Source: Saccharomyces paradoxus (taxonomy: Eukaryota; Ascomycota; Saccharomycetes; Saccharomycetales; Saccharomycetaceae). From it: a stretch of 64,000 nt of DNA. Position numbers and translations under genes: made by a program. Below the pieces are notes generated by a model. It was not told where the DNA came from. It worked only from the letters and a program-made list of their open reading frames with translations, and did not search any database. The stretch spans positions 372,001 through 436,000 of the forward strand of contig NC_047491.1 in NCBI RefSeq assembly GCF_002079055.1, given 5' to 3'. Below, piece by piece: positions 1 through 11,308 of the stretch (positions within the stretch are counted from its first letter, which is position 1; each line of letters begins with the position of its first letter).

Positions 1-1705
1 CTTTGGCACTTTCTGGATCAAAGCAACTCTCAGTCACCGAGGATAATGGACTGGATACAGCTGGCTTGTTAAAACTTCCCAAATTTATGCCAGAAAAAGG
101 TAAAGGGTTCGTAGTCTTGGTGGGTGGAGCTGAATGCACAATCGGAGTAGTCGTATTCGAAAATGTCCTTAACATATCGTTTTCGTCTTTGGTGGCATCT
201 GCAGTCAAAATAACAGAAGGGGTGGATTTCCTCCTCGAAACTCTAGTGTTCGGGGGACTGCGCTTCCTACCTGTCACTCCGCTGTTGCTATTAAGTTTAT
301 TCGACGACTCCACCGGAAAAGCTGACGTTGATGCCTTTTTTATATTTTTCCTTACCTTTGTGGGCTGTTTGGTGACTGAAATGGAAGGTGATGCTGCATC
401 CAACGAAGGGCTAGATTTGGAATTGGAATAAATGTCTTCCTCGCCAAATATTATTGCTTGATTGCGAAAGTTGGTAGCAATATCTGATCTTGGAGTCTTG
501 TTCACTCTTGAACCTACCATAGCAGGCTCACTTGTTGTGGAGCCTGGAGTGGTAATATTTGGCGAACCGGCGTTTGTCGATCCTGCGGAAACTGTTGCTG
601 TATTATTTTTTCTTCGTCTCTTAGCCACCGGACCGGCTTTTGCTTTGCTCTTAGCTTTTGAAGTTGCTGATCTACTTCTTGTAGATTTTGATGTCGGAAC
701 ATTATTTGGCCTATCGGTTGAATGCATGGTTTTTAGACTTTTAGGTTGGTTCACCGGAGACTTATTATTGGCTATATTATTTGTGGTATTATTGTTACAC
801 GGGTTTACCATTGAATTTTCGGTAGTGGGTTGCATTGGGTAGTTATAGACTGGCCAGCCAGTAACGTTTTGACTTCGATTCTGGGTTGGAGCTACATTCG
901 TAAAATCGCCGGAAGGCGGGGCTGTGGCAGCAACTGTTGTTGCTCCAGCTGTTGGGTTTGCATTATTGTATGGCGGAATGGAAAAGTTATTAACGATAGG
1001 ATTACCAACAATCGGAATTGGTATAGCGTTCATATTAACATTCCGCATTTGAACTGCAGGAGGCATAGGATTTCCCAGCATCATGGCAGCTAGGTGCATG
1101 GGGTCTATGTCCTCGTTAATGTATTCTCCTCTTCGTTCTGCATCGTGTTGTAGCCTTGCCGCATGAACAGCCAAACTTCTATATATTTGTTCCTGCCTTT
1201 GTTCTTGAAGAACGAGTTGATAATATTGCTGAGCGAACTCTGAGCCGCCTCTAGAAGAACTGGTATTAAAGATGTCCCAGAATATTTGCCACCATTCATA
1301 CAAAAAGCCTTGGGGTGTATCTACTACCTTTGACAGTGTACTCTGCTTACCATTATTTTCCTTGGGGTTGGGTCCGTCCACTGGTTCGTGGCCAATGTCT
1401 CTATCTAGCTGCGCATCTTGAGCAAACGCAGCTGCAGTGTTTTTCAAGGATGATTTCGTGAGAAAGTCAAATATGTACTCATTGAGCGTATTCTTGCAGT
1501 TCATTTTTTCCTTCAAATCTGAATTTTCCACTGTAGGATGATTTATCCACTGTTGCTGTTGCTGAGGTTGTTGTTGTCGCTGCTGCTCATTATTCGTCGC
1601 CATTGCAATATTGCTCTGCAAGTCTTGTTTATATTGGCTTGCTATGTATGGTTGGTCCGCGGGAGGAATTGAATCTGGGTACGAATTACTCACTTTATAA
1701 CTCAT
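1..1705 (-). CDS. FLO8: Flo8 transcription factor, C-terminus off the left edge
   Basis: Flo8 activates FLO and STA genes downstream of cAMP-PKA signalling and is needed for flocculation and for invasive and pseudohyphal growth. I read the minus-strand frame from the ATG at 1703-1705 to the window edge; it stays open for 568 codons (the family protein is about 800 residues). Visible parts: a Gln-rich stretch near residues 40-58, then a LisH-type segment around residues 73-106 ([18 protein letters not shown]), then a Ser/Asn/Lys-rich region. The Trp codons in EWWQIFW (residues about 138-143) are all TGG. S288C carries an amber codon at Trp142, which most likely corresponds to Trp143 here, so this copy is of the functional type. 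Identification rests on the protein sequence and on synteny with KAP123. Confidence 0.93.
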   Translation of the reverse strand, partial: MSYKVSNSYPDSIPPADQPYIASQYKQDLQSNIAMATNNEQQRQQQPQQQQQWINHPTVENSDLKEKMNCKNTLNEYIFDFLTKSSLKNTAAAFAQDAQLDRDIGHEPVDGPNPKENNGKQSTLSKVVDTPQGFLYEWWQIFWDIFNTSSSRGGSEFAQQYYQLVLQEQRQEQIYRSLAVHAARLQHDAERRGEYINEDIDPMHLAAMMLGNPMPPAVQMRNVNMNAIPIPIVGNPIVNNFSIPPYNNANPTAGATTVAATAPPSGDFTNVAPTQNRSQNVTGWPVYNYPMQPTTENSMVNPCNNNTTNNIANNKSPVNQPKSLKTMHSTDRPNNVPTSKSTRSRSATSKAKSKAKAGPVAKRRRKNNTATVSAGSTNAGSPNITTPGSTTSEPAMVGSRVNKTPRSDIATNFRNQAIIFGEEDIYSNSKSSPSLDAASPSISVTKQPTKVRKNIKKASTSAFPVESSNKLNSNSGVTGRKRSPPNTRVSRRKSTPSVILTADATKDENDMLRTFSNTTTPIVHSAPPTKTTNPLPFSGINLGSFNKPAVSSPLSSVTESCFDPESAK

Positions 1706-2874
1706 TCTACCACGGAGTTCGTTTCCTCTTTATTTACGTCTATGAACGTCTTCGTGTTTATTTTTTATAGCCTCAATGACTTACTAACGTCAACTCACCG
1801 TGTATTGGGCAAACAAAATGGTATCAAAACAAATGCGCTTGAACAGGAGCAAAATGTGGTCACTCTTTTAGTCTATATTCAATAAATTTTATCAGAATTG
1901 GCCTGGAACCGGCCCTCTTCAGCTTCATCGTGATCCCATTCTTCCTTCGTTGTCTTCCCACGCTCTTCCGGACCCTCGTAAAAGAGTCCGAGAAGCCGAG
2001 AAGGCGCAATTTCATGCACTATACACTCGTTGGCAACCACAATGGACCCTGTCCAGTTGATCTGGTCCCTGTTGCGTCCACTATTTAGTACGTGTGCATA
2101 TGGGTATGAGCACAAGCCTGCATACATGTTTCATCCCTCAGTGTCTCCCCTCCAAGGACGAATTGTTCGAGACATTTTCCACTTTGGTCCTATTACCATA
2201 ACCAGCACTAGAATTGGAAACACAGGAAAAAAATACTTCACATTCTTGTCACAAGAATGTACAAGAGAAGATACAACCTGCAGAAAACTTGCATATATTT
2301 AGTAATTTTTATGTACTATACACTGACAAATAATTTGTATTAGTACGAGATTAAAACCTGAGGCCTCCCAATTAGTAGCATGCGATGATGCTTTCATTGG
2401 AATAAGCGCAAGATGACCTGAACCTGCACAAGTTCATACGGGAAACGTTACAAGGCCTGATTGTTTCTGTCTAGTGTATATCGCGGCAATTGGATTTTGT
2501 CAAAAATGGCGTTGACCAAGCCATTTGCAGCTTTATTTGAGTTCTTTCCTTCGAGATGGACGCCAAGAGAATCATCGCCAAGTTGATCGGCGCATCTACA
2601 CGGCGCCGATCAACTTTACAGGACGAAACTTACATAACCTTAATACAATAAAAATACAATAAAAAAGTCTTGCAAACAATACATTCTGCAGGTCGCATAC
2701 ACATAAGATTGACAAAGAGTGAAAGCAGGAGCATAAGATTGGGGAGGAGTGGGGGGGGAGGAAAGTAAATTTACATATAGTTTTTTTCTAGAAAAAATAA
2801 AAATAATGAAGGAAGGTATACTTATATAATCGCTGTTTATCGAAACAGCTGAGAATAAAAAATGTTTAAAAAAA
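1706..2874. other. intergenic: FLO8 upstream region and KAP123 3' end
   Basis: No convincing gene in 1.17 kb. Short open frames at 1879-2127 (minus) and 2030-2302 (plus) overlap each other and resemble no family I know. A perfect inverted repeat lies at 2580-2616 (own entry). A TACTAAC on the plus strand near 1783 has no matching splice sites on the FLO8 strand. The length fits the long upstream regulatory region known for FLO8. Confidence 0.6.
2580..2616. repeat. perfect inverted repeat, 14-bp arms, 9-nt loop
   Basis: The left arm AAGTTGATCGGCGC (2580-2593) is the exact reverse complement of GCGCCGATCAACTT (2603-2616), separated by ATCTACACG. No long T-run follows on either strand. It could form a stable RNA hairpin in a FLO8 or KAP123 transcript, or be a palindromic protein site: it contains CGG and CCG triplets with a 14-base spacer. 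Function unknown. Confidence 0.9.
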
Positions 2875-5800
2875 TCAAGCAATGACGGCAGCTAAAACTG
2901 GGTTCTGGGCAACGATTCCGTTGTAAGTAGTGTTTAGATACTTCAATAATTCAATAACCTTATGCTTCATCTCTTCAGTTTGGAATTGCTTTAATCTTTC
3001 CATATTCTCTTCCCTACCTAAAGTAGACTCCTTTTCTAATTTGATTCTATCATTTTCTTTGGTAAACACAGCGCTGAAAATCTCGATGATCCTTGGGGTT
3101 TCGTTTGTGACAACAGGACTATTTTCCTGATATAATTTCATGATCAATTCGAAAATTGGGTTATATTCTTCAAAGCCGGTGTGCAGTGGCAAATGTGCTA
3201 ATAATGCTGGAACTGTTTGTTCCAATGGGACTAGAGCACTGTTCTTTAAAGCCATTCTGGCCACACATCCGCTAGCATTAGCGTAGGCTCTATCAATAAT
3301 CTCTCTGGTGGCTTCGTCATCTTCGGCTGCCAAAGCCTTTTGGTCAGCAGCGCTTAATAACTCGTAAAGCGCCTTCAAAACGGGCTCATAAATGGCTGAT
3401 ATGTCCATAGATGCATATTCACACAATAAACCAACACCGTAAGCAGCGTTACCTCTAACTTCTAAAGATTTATCGCTTGTTAATCTGATGACTAAAGCTT
3501 CTAGCATTTCATGAACGAAAGGATTTTGTTCCTTCATACCTAAAGCTAATTCGGAAGCGGCGCCAACGGCAGATGATCTCTTATTCTTGGATTTAGATTG
3601 GAATAATCCGAAAACAACCGGTCTAAAATTATCAAAGACCTTGGCAAAATCGCCAGCTAAAGCTTGAGATAAACTGACAAGAACTTCCAATGCAACATCT
3701 TGTAAAGTGGCTTCAGTTTCAGAAGCGTCTAATTCTTCATCCCTTGGAACGTCCTCTTCGATATCAATGGTTTGACAAGTATGAGTACCTTTCAAGACAC
3801 TTAGAACTTGTAAACACAAAGCTTCTAGCATGGAAGAGTCGCCGCTATCCATGATAATGATTGCACCAAATTGCTTGATCATATTGGCAAAATCTTCCAT
3901 AACGGTAATGACCATTGAGGTTTCAAATTCATCACTTAAATTACCCATGGAAGTTTCCCTGGCAGCTTGAATAACCGCTAAAACATCAGCATTTACGTAG
4001 GAAGAAGCTGGGATACCTTTTGGATAGCTTTCTGGTTCTATTTTGGAAGCCAACAGGACAGACTTAACGACATTCCAGATAGTGTTTAAAGCAGTTTCTC
4101 TTAAACCGTAAGACTCATCGACTTGTTCGTTCAAAACTTTTAAGGATTGTTCAACATATGGCAAAAAATGCTCCTTTGTGCCCAATGCTAATTCAGATAG
4201 AGCAGCGGAAGCAACTTCCTTTTCATAGGAAATACCAGTGTTGACTGTGAATTTGTTCTGTAGTTCTTCTTCATTGGCAGAATCAGCAAAAGCAGCCAAA
4301 TCCTCTGCGTCACCATCGAAGTTGAATTGATATTCGTCTAATTCTAATGTCTTGAAAATTTCTGGTAAAATGGTTTTTAAGAAAGGAGCAAAATTCTCAC
4401 CGTAAACTTTAGCCAAGTTTGCAATGAACGCATAACCAGATTCTCTCAATCTAGCAGAATCTGTCTTGATGGCCTCATAAGCAGAATTAACTAAGGGTTC
4501 GGCAAATTCGGCAAAGGCATCCGATCTGACGGCTCTGGCCATAGTAGAAATATTTTCGAAAGTGTTGGCTCTTAATTCAATATCGTCTTCGCTCATACCT
4601 TCAATCTGAGAACAGTTTTGGATGAATTTTTCCAAATAGTGAACACTAGTCTTGAAGTATGGAATGAACGCAGAACCTGCTGCAAAAGCAGCAGAACCAA
4701 TTGCAGAAACAACAGCGCATCTCAACTTGGATGATTCATTACTTTCTAACATATAGAACAGTTTGTTCATCAATGGATCCAAATATTTAGCGATAGCATC
4801 ATAAGCAATGAATTCAAGCAGACCGTCTAAAGCAACAGTGGCATAGTTGTAAATGACAATGTTTTTAGCAGAATCAATAATATCGATGATCAATGGTAGG
4901 TATTCTTCATGGAATTTGGCGACTTCATCCTGTAGGTCAGTAGTTAATTGATGGATACATTTCAAAGCAGCCAATTTAACAATTGGTTCAGTATCCTTCA
5001 AACCGTTTATAGTGGCGGGGATAATTTTGTCGAATTGAGACAAAATATAGTCTGGAGAACCAGTCACAGCAACAGAAATGGCTAAAAGAATTGCCCTTCT
5101 CTCAAAAACATTTGCCGATTGCAACATAGCTGGAATGTGTTCAACAATAACGGAAGCAACCTGAGATGGTGGCAGTTCAGAGGAGGCAAAAGCTAAAAGT
5201 CTAATAGCAGAAGAAGAGGGGGTATTTTCCTCATTTTCACCTGTTTCATCTTCGTTGTTTAATTCATCATCAACATCAATTTCTTCGCAAGCAACCTTTA
5301 AAGCAGCCACTGTAATCTCTGGACCCAATTTGCTTTGAGAAACCTTCGATTTTCTATAAGACAATGAAGAAATGATGAATTGAAGAGCAAAAACTCTAAC
5401 ATCTTCATCAATCTCAGTGTTGATGGCAATTTGTAAAGATAGTTTGATCAAATCAATAATAAAGTTACCCGTTAATTGAGAGTCTAATAGCAGAAAATCG
5501 TTCAAACAATTAAAAATTAGTTTAGCGTTCAAGGTGTCATCGGCCTTGATGACTGCATCTAAAACGTTAACCACAGATGGAATTGAAGCCGCGAATTTTT
5601 GGGCTTGGACAGGGTTGATAGTTTCTTGTTCTTCAATCAAAGCAGAAACGTGGTTCAAAGCTTGGGCAGATAATGATCTAATTTCTAAAGAAGCAGGATC
5701 GTTGATAGTCTGAGAGAACAATGTCAAGAAGTCATCAATGTATCCAGATAGGGAAGAGGTGAAATCTTCCAACAGAGAAAACAAGATGAAAATGGCAGTT

Positions 5801-6216
5801 TGTCTTGTTTGAACATCTTCACCAGAAGCAGCTTGAATCAAGCTGGGGACTAGATCTGGCCATTTGTTACCATCTAATTCTTCAGTACCAATGGAAGCGA
5901 TTACTCGAGCGTTGGAATGACGAACATTTTCTTTTGGCTCACTAAAGGCAGTTTGTAAAAGAGACGTTTTGATGGAGGCTCTAGTGGATTCATCAATGGC
6001 GTTCCAGTGCTTGGAAACTAACTTTCTAGCTTCAACACCAGCTAATTGTTTCAACGAATCATCGGAGCCGTTCTGTAAAATGTGAATCAAAGCCGGCAAA
6101 GTTGTAGGTTGGGTATAAAATTGAGTTTGCAAAGATTTTGTAGCTTCTTTCAAGCCTACACCAGAAGTGATAGCGTGCAACGTTTGTTCAAGTTGACTTA
6201 GAAATTGTTGATCCAT
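2875..6216 (-). CDS. KAP123: Kap123 karyopherin (importin-4 type)
   Basis: Nuclear import receptor of the importin-beta family that carries ribosomal proteins (before assembly) and histones H3/H4 into the nucleus. The 1113-residue frame starts at the ATG at 6214-6216 ([20 protein letters not shown]) and equals the length I recall for the yeast protein. It is built of helical HEAT repeats throughout, with an acidic insert near residues 310-330 (the [16 protein letters not shown] region), typical of Ran/cargo-binding importins. Usage of abundant-gene codons (AAG, GAA, GCT, TTG) suits a highly expressed protein. A PAC-like and an Abf1-like motif about 220-250 bp upstream fit co-regulation with ribosome production. 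Confidence 0.97.
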   Translation of the reverse strand: MDQQFLSQLEQTLHAITSGVGLKEATKSLQTQFYTQPTTLPALIHILQNGSDDSLKQLAGVEARKLVSKHWNAIDESTRASIKTSLLQTAFSEPKENVRHSNARVIASIGTEELDGNKWPDLVPSLIQAASGEDVQTRQTAIFILFSLLEDFTSSLSGYIDDFLTLFSQTINDPASLEIRSLSAQALNHVSALIEEQETINPVQAQKFAASIPSVVNVLDAVIKADDTLNAKLIFNCLNDFLLLDSQLTGNFIIDLIKLSLQIAINTEIDEDVRVFALQFIISSLSYRKSKVSQSKLGPEITVAALKVACEEIDVDDELNNEDETGENEENTPSSSAIRLLAFASSELPPSQVASVIVEHIPAMLQSANVFERRAILLAISVAVTGSPDYILSQFDKIIPATINGLKDTEPIVKLAALKCIHQLTTDLQDEVAKFHEEYLPLIIDIIDSAKNIVIYNYATVALDGLLEFIAYDAIAKYLDPLMNKLFYMLESNESSKLRCAVVSAIGSAAFAAGSAFIPYFKTSVHYLEKFIQNCSQIEGMSEDDIELRANTFENISTMARAVRSDAFAEFAEPLVNSAYEAIKTDSARLRESGYAFIANLAKVYGENFAPFLKTILPEIFKTLELDEYQFNFDGDAEDLAAFADSANEEELQNKFTVNTGISYEKEVASAALSELALGTKEHFLPYVEQSLKVLNEQVDESYGLRETALNTIWNVVKSVLLASKIEPESYPKGIPASSYVNADVLAVIQAARETSMGNLSDEFETSMVITVMEDFANMIKQFGAIIIMDSGDSSMLEALCLQVLSVLKGTHTCQTIDIEEDVPRDEELDASETEATLQDVALEVLVSLSQALAGDFAKVFDNFRPVVFGLFQSKSKNKRSSAVGAASELALGMKEQNPFVHEMLEALVIRLTSDKSLEVRGNAAYGVGLLCEYASMDISAIYEPVLKALYELLSAADQKALAAEDDEATREIIDRAYANASGCVARMALKNSALVPLEQTVPALLAHLPLHTGFEEYNPIFELIMKLYQENSPVVTNETPRIIEIFSAVFTKENDRIKLEKESTLGREENMERLKQFQTEEMKHKVIELLKYLNTTYNGIVAQNPVLAAVIA

Positions 6217-6689
6217 TATACTACTTGATACTAAAAAAAGTTTTTTTTCCCTCAGTTTTATGCTCCTAAAGCAGGATTTTGGTAATATACAGAAACGAGA
6301 AGAAGGATCCTTGTGGGGTCTTGCCTATTTCTTTTTGTTGATCAATCAAAATAATGTAAAGCCTGATAACAAATAAAATGAAAGGTTCTATGGATAAGTG
6401 AATGTTTCTAATTTTTTTTTTTTCAACCTCATCTCATCGCGCTTTTCATATGATCATATTATACGAAAAAGAAACGACCATCGTAGCGAAAGATATTTTG
6501 ATAAAGGACTAACCGTAATAGTCGCAGTTTAACGGATTGTATGTTTGTCGGTATACACTTGAGTTATTCAAGTGTGCTGGGGAAATAAAAAAGGATTATA
6601 TGAAATATGTGAAAAAATCATTACGAAAAATAAAAATTAGAAAATCTGATAATATAGTAAAAAAATATTGGTACATTGTGAATTAAAAT
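6217..6689. promoter_or_regulatory. KAP123 promoter, SWI4 3' flank
   Basis: Intergenic 473 bp. CTCATCGC at 6433-6440 is a PAC element (GCGATGAG on the KAP123 strand), typical of ribosome-biogenesis promoters. ATCATATTATACG at 6453-6465 fits the Abf1 consensus RTCRYNNNNNACG. T-rich tracts lie at 6240-6250 and 6411-6424. Motif matches only; occupancy is inferred. Confidence 0.5.
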
Positions 6690-9600
6690 TTATGCATTTG
6701 CCCTCAAATCCTTTTCAATATCATCCAGCTTTGAATCAATGTTCTCAATGGTGATACCAATTAAGTTTCTGTATTTATCTAACTTTACTGATGAATTAAT
6801 TTTGCTTCTTGCCTCGCTTATTTTTAATGCTGTCATCCTCCTTTTAAACTGTAAAATAGTTAATTCAGTGGCTAGCCTCAACGTCTCATTTATATCATAT
6901 GAATCTTGCGCATCAGTAGATAATATAGTGTCTGCTTTAGCACTCTTAGGTGAAGAAGTTTCTGACTTCAACGTTGCAGTTGGTTCTACGTCTTCATGCT
7001 TTCCTGGATGCAATCTTGAGCTGGGATCTATATCGACCTTTGACTCCTCATCCTGGACAATTGTCGCCAGTTTCAAGGCCTGTGACTTTTCCAAGCTCTG
7101 AATAAAATTTTGCTTTTCAGAATTTAACTTTGAAGAAGTTTCTTTAATTCTTGATTGTAAATCTGATATCGAATTTATTGGAGTTTTGTTCGATACGGAA
7201 TCAAAAGCGTTCTCTATTTGATGCGCTATTGTAATTGATCTCTTCTTAGTGTTAGAAATAGAGGATTCCGTTTCAATTATCTCATTGTCCAGATTTTTGA
7301 TTTCTTCACCCATCAGTTTTTGTAATGAAGAAACTTTTGTATTTAATGTGTCAATCTGCTGTGAAAGCGGTTTTGAATACTTTCTCAATGGTGACGTCTG
7401 AATCGGTAATAGTGTAGAGGGTGATTCCAATAATGGCATGGTAGGTTTCACGCTAGTTAAGGGATCTCGTTTCTTTTCACCTTGATTCTCATGATCCTTC
7501 TCCTTTTCTTTGTCATCTGGTATTGACTGCGATCTTCTTCTATATAAAATGGGTGAGTTTTCAAGAATTTTGGACGGCGTAGACTTTATATCTTTAATAA
7601 CAGACGACGTCACAAAGGAATTGATAGTCGACAAATCATCCATTATAGTGTTCATATTTGTAGAATTTGGTTGGTTGGAATGCAGATATTGACTTTCGTT
7701 TACTTCCGAATCTGGTTTAGCTAAATTAATATCTGGAGTAGAATCTTCTTTGTCATGGTGTTGAGTTTTTATAATTTTTGGAATTTTGACATTACTTTGT
7801 CGTTGCTGTTGTTGTTGCTGGTAACGATGCTTTTTAGGAATATTTCGAAGTAATTTTTGATCCGTCTTGGTTTCGTTAATGTTTGACCCGTCGGCTGGAG
7901 TATTAAACTTATTCATTATTGACGCAGGTGACTCGTTATCTAAATTCAATATATCGGTTGACGCCCCGAGATATACTAACCTGTTATAAACTTCAAAGTT
8001 CAAGTTTAAAGCGGATAGATGCAGAGGAGTATTCCCTATATTATCTTGATAATTCAAACATATCTTCAGTAGATTGTAGTCCTGCTGACCTAAGCTTAAT
8101 ATTATCGAATCCATATAGGATTTTATTATCATTGGATTTTTGGACTTATTAACGCTCAGTTCAATTAGATAATGAAATGGCAATCTTCCATTTACGTCCG
8201 GAGTTATAAGACATATTTTCAGGATGGATATTATTTCATCAAAAGCGTTCTCCTTATAACAATTGTTGTAGAAAATTGATTTTGTGATGCAATTAAAACC
8301 GAGCTTATTACATTGTAATGCATTAGCGTTTAAAGTAATTAGCATTTTTATCAAAGGAATATTCGCCATAGCCGTAGCCCAGTGTAATGGAGTGTGGCCT
8401 TGGTCATCAATTTCAAAATTTATGTTGAAATTTTTGGGCGCCGGGTATAATGTAGCTAACAACGCTTGATCAACATCAGAAGATCTTTCCGATGACAGTA
8501 TAGTTAATATTGTCTGCTTGTATTCTTGGTCGGTCATTTTGTTTCCCAACTTGTTTTGAGACGAATTGTTTCCTGCGCTGAACGGCGTCATAGATCGCGA
8601 AGACATATTCATACTATTGTCATTTTCATTTGATGAAAATACCTCAATGGAGGAGCCATTGGATGCCACGGTGTTGTTATTATTGTTGCTGCCATTGCTG
8701 TCACAGTACTCATTATGGTGATCATTTGTATTTTGAAATGATTGCCACAGTAAGGGCTGCTTCATTAGCTTGAAATGCCTTTGTATTTTTTCTTGCTGGT
8801 TGTAAAATTGTTGTTCATTAGATTGGTTCAGTTTTTTCCTCCTTTTTTTACTATTACCATTTGTAGTGGAGTCCATCATAGAATGATTGAAGTTATTTGT
8901 CATATATTCATGATGTTGTTGGCTTTGCATAGGTCCGTCTGGAACAATGATCAAGTTATTATTGTTATTACTATTGCTGTTAATGACATTATCGATGTTA
9001 TGACTATAACTGTTACTCTCATTATTATTAGTGTTATTCTGAGTAATATTTTTGTTTTGTAAATTTGTGGGAATAGGGAAGAATTGAAGAGGTTTTTGAG
9101 TCGCTGAATAATTATTACTGAAAGAATTTTCATGAATTGATTTCTGTTGTTGAATAATAGTAGACTGGCTGCTGTTGTTATTACTAATATTATTTATTAA
9201 ATTGTGTCTTGTGTCATTGTTGAAATTCATCGTGGTGTGGTTATCATTATTGTTCATTATATTTATTGATGAATTTACTTGAAACTGTTGAGGGGTTTGG
9301 AAAACAAGGTTTTGTAAAGGACTCGGATTTGGCTGGTTTATCGATGCATTTTTCTTGCCCTTCTTATTTGCAGCTGTAGTTGTAGTTGATGTTGATGAAT
9401 TACTGTTCTTTTTCCTCGGCGTTTTATTGTAGCTTGATGGAGACGTTATTTTAGTTCCTGGCGAAGTCTTCCTCAATATACTATTTTTGCTTCTCTTTGG
9501 TGGAGGGTTGTTCGGATCAAATTGAAAAGTTAAGATAGAGTTGACCACAGGGTCAATTATTTCGTACTTATTGACCAGAAACTTCGCTGAATCCAATGGA

Positions 9601-9938
9601 ATCCAAGTACCTTGAAACCTACCGTACCCACCTTGAACTTTTTCATGTTGCATATCATTTGATTCCTTTTCCAGTATTTTAGTTCTTTTCGTCTTCGAAA
9701 ATTGTGCAATTTTGAATACCTGGGTAATGTTAATCCAATCATCCTTTGTTCTTCTCATCACTATTTTGGTTTCAAAGCCACGTATATAGCATTCGTATAC
9801 ATCAGTTTCCGAATACGTAGCTATTTCAATCACTGGATGGTTTGAATGAGGCGCCAAAAGAACTGATTTTGATATTGGCGTAATGTTTTGGTGACTGGCA
9901 TTATCTTTTTGGTTTGATATTAAAACATCAAAGGGCAT
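6690..9938 (-). CDS. SWI4: Swi4, DNA-binding subunit of SBF
   Basis: Swi4 binds SCB sites (CRCGAAA) and, with Swi6, forms SBF, which drives late-G1 transcription of G1 cyclins and cell-wall genes. The 1082-residue frame has an APSES/KilA-N DNA-binding domain at about residues 41-140 (YECYIRGFETKIVMRRT, then WINITQVFKIAQF), a basic and Asn-rich linker at about 150-460, and ankyrin repeats at about 505-660 with GHTPLHWA and GNTPLHLSA signatures. The C-terminal region, about 860-1080, is rich in predicted coiled coil and contains the Swi6-binding end. The S. cerevisiae protein is about 1093 residues; the difference probably lies in the Asn/Ser-rich linker. The start is the ATG at 9936-9938. Its promoter has an early cell cycle box (own entry). 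Confidence 0.96.
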   Translation of the reverse strand: MPFDVLISNQKDNASHQNITPISKSVLLAPHSNHPVIEIATYSETDVYECYIRGFETKIVMRRTKDDWINITQVFKIAQFSKTKRTKILEKESNDMQHEKVQGGYGRFQGTWIPLDSAKFLVNKYEIIDPVVNSILTFQFDPNNPPPKRSKNSILRKTSPGTKITSPSSYNKTPRKKNSNSSTSTTTTAANKKGKKNASINQPNPSPLQNLVFQTPQQFQVNSSINIMNNNDNHTTMNFNNDTRHNLINNISNNNSSQSTIIQQQKSIHENSFSNNYSATQKPLQFFPIPTNLQNKNITQNNTNNNESNSYSHNIDNVINSNSNNNNNLIIVPDGPMQSQQHHEYMTNNFNHSMMDSTTNGNSKKRRKKLNQSNEQQFYNQQEKIQRHFKLMKQPLLWQSFQNTNDHHNEYCDSNGSNNNNNTVASNGSSIEVFSSNENDNSMNMSSRSMTPFSAGNNSSQNKLGNKMTDQEYKQTILTILSSERSSDVDQALLATLYPAPKNFNINFEIDDQGHTPLHWATAMANIPLIKMLITLNANALQCNKLGFNCITKSIFYNNCYKENAFDEIISILKICLITPDVNGRLPFHYLIELSVNKSKNPMIIKSYMDSIILSLGQQDYNLLKICLNYQDNIGNTPLHLSALNLNFEVYNRLVYLGASTDILNLDNESPASIMNKFNTPADGSNINETKTDQKLLRNIPKKHRYQQQQQQRQSNVKIPKIIKTQHHDKEDSTPDINLAKPDSEVNESQYLHSNQPNSTNMNTIMDDLSTINSFVTSSVIKDIKSTPSKILENSPILYRRRSQSIPDDKEKEKDHENQGEKKRDPLTSVKPTMPLLESPSTLLPIQTSPLRKYSKPLSQQIDTLNTKVSSLQKLMGEEIKNLDNEIIETESSISNTKKRSITIAHQIENAFDSVSNKTPINSISDLQSRIKETSSKLNSEKQNFIQSLEKSQALKLATIVQDEESKVDIDPSSRLHPGKHEDVEPTATLKSETSSPKSAKADTILSTDAQDSYDINETLRLATELTILQFKRRMTALKISEARSKINSSVKLDKYRNLIGITIENIDSKLDDIEKDLRANA

Positions 9939-10361
9939 GATTTCTCGAATAAATCAACCTTTTAGAACTACGCAAATGGGACAAAAGGAAATGAGAAAAA
10001 AGAAGAGAATTTTTGGCGAAGAGCAATTTATTTGCTGACAGTATATTAAATAACGTGGAATGATAAGACCTTTTTTCAAAAGGTATATGGAGAAAGAATC
10101 GTTAAAAAGCGACTAACAATGTTAGATGGGTTTCCGCTGCAACAATAATTAACAATAAAAAGAACAAAACACTAGATTTTTTTTTTCTTACTCCAAAAAG
10201 AAGATACCAGTTAAATTCAGCAGTTAATATCAATCAATGATTTTGATATGCTGGAACAATGCTAAAAGATGACAATATGTAGGATAGTTCTTGTGCGCTT
10301 TTCACGTTGACGTGCTTCTAAGTCCTTGTTCCTCTTTTTTTTTTGTTAGGTTAACCATTTA

Positions 10362-10377
10362 TTTCCTGAACGGGAAA
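10362..10377 (-). promoter_or_regulatory. early cell cycle box (Mcm1 site) of SWI4
   Basis: The minus strand reads TTTCCCGTTCAGGAAA, which fits the ECB consensus TTtCCcNNTNaGGAAA at every fixed position. ECBs are bound by Mcm1 with the repressors Yox1/Yhp1 and give M/G1 transcription; SWI4 is a classic ECB gene. The site lies about 425-440 bp upstream of the SWI4 ATG. Confidence 0.85.
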
Positions 10378-10409
10378 TAAGCAGGCGGGGAGCTGAAAAT
10401 AATAACTTT

Positions 10410-10449
10410 ACGCGACTGGTTGGTGACGCGTCGCCTCAAGCGCGGGTAA
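10410..10449. promoter_or_regulatory. MCB-type and Reb1 sites, SWI4 promoter
   Basis: ACGCGT at 10426-10431 is a perfect MCB (MBF site), with an MCB-like ACGCGA at 10410-10415. CGGGTAA at 10443-10449 is a Reb1 site, which usually marks a nucleosome-depleted region between divergent genes. Roles are inferred from motif and position. Confidence 0.6.
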
Positions 10450-11308
10450 CAAAAGAATATTCTATTGTTTTTAGCCGCCGAGGGTAAACGTATCTATAGC
10501 AAAAGCTAGAGATACACCAAAAGATTAAAAGTGCCGAAACTTACCGTTTGTAACAGAGTCTGCCTATACTAATGCGCTTCAAAGCCCTTCATCAATGTTT
10601 AGCTTAGTCGAATAATCTCATATGCCGCTGAACGACCTAGGCTCTTCGTAAACCGCAGTCACCTACCATTTGAACTACGTAACACGATGTGGTTTACATG
10701 CAACGTATTGTCATTCTCTTCTTCTTACGTAGTTTTCATTTGTCCACTCTACCGTACCCAAAGTAATCGCTTCGTTCGTTATCCACTTTACTAAAGTTAT
10801 GTCCTAAACCTACCATCTTCTATTATACTCTAAGCACCCACAAACAGTGTGAATTAGATAGCCTCTACTTTTCACTAGGCCGATCATGATAGACCAAAAG
10901 TATCCATAGTGGCAAGTTAGCTTTTGAATTTTAAATGGTGCTTTTTTTTAGCCGCCTGCCTCCTGCCTACTCCTGCTATGCTAAAAGGCGAATTCCGCGT
11001 TGTAGCCCCATCTACCAATTATTTTGGTCATCAACTACGAAAATTGCCACATTTCATCACGTGATACATTTGTTAGTTATCATGTTTTACGAATTTGCTA
11101 TAATGTCCAATTCTTGCAGCTCTCTTTGGTAACCGTAATAACATAGGCCTTTCTAATAGACTGAAACAGTACGGTAGGTTACGGCAGAGGCATTTTAACA
11201 GTACCAGTAAAGAGAAGTTGAAAGGTTAGTTCTTCATTTAGTGTTTGACAACATATATACAAATCTTCAAATCAAACGGGAAAGTAATACAATAAAGTGA
11301 TTTCCGCA

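Larger units (their letters stand above)
9939..11308. other. divergent SWI4-LSM4 intergenic region
   Basis: 1.37 kb between two outward-facing genes. The SWI4-proximal half holds an ECB, MCB-type sites and a Reb1 site (own entries). The LSM4-proximal half, 10500-11300, shows no gene; the only open frame (10935-11132) resembles nothing known. No tRNA or LTR sequence was recognised here. Confidence 0.6.

Noticed and set aside
1780-1790. TACTAAC on the plus strand near the FLO8 promoter
   Set aside because: Wrong strand for FLO8 and no GTATGT or suitable AG to form an intron.
1879-2302. Overlapping open frames on both strands upstream of FLO8
   Set aside because: Short, mutually overlapping, with no family resemblance and no counterpart I know of in S. 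cerevisiae.
10500-11300. Possible tRNA or LTR remnant upstream of LSM4
   Set aside because: No A/B box pair, cloverleaf or LTR ends could be identified on either strand.
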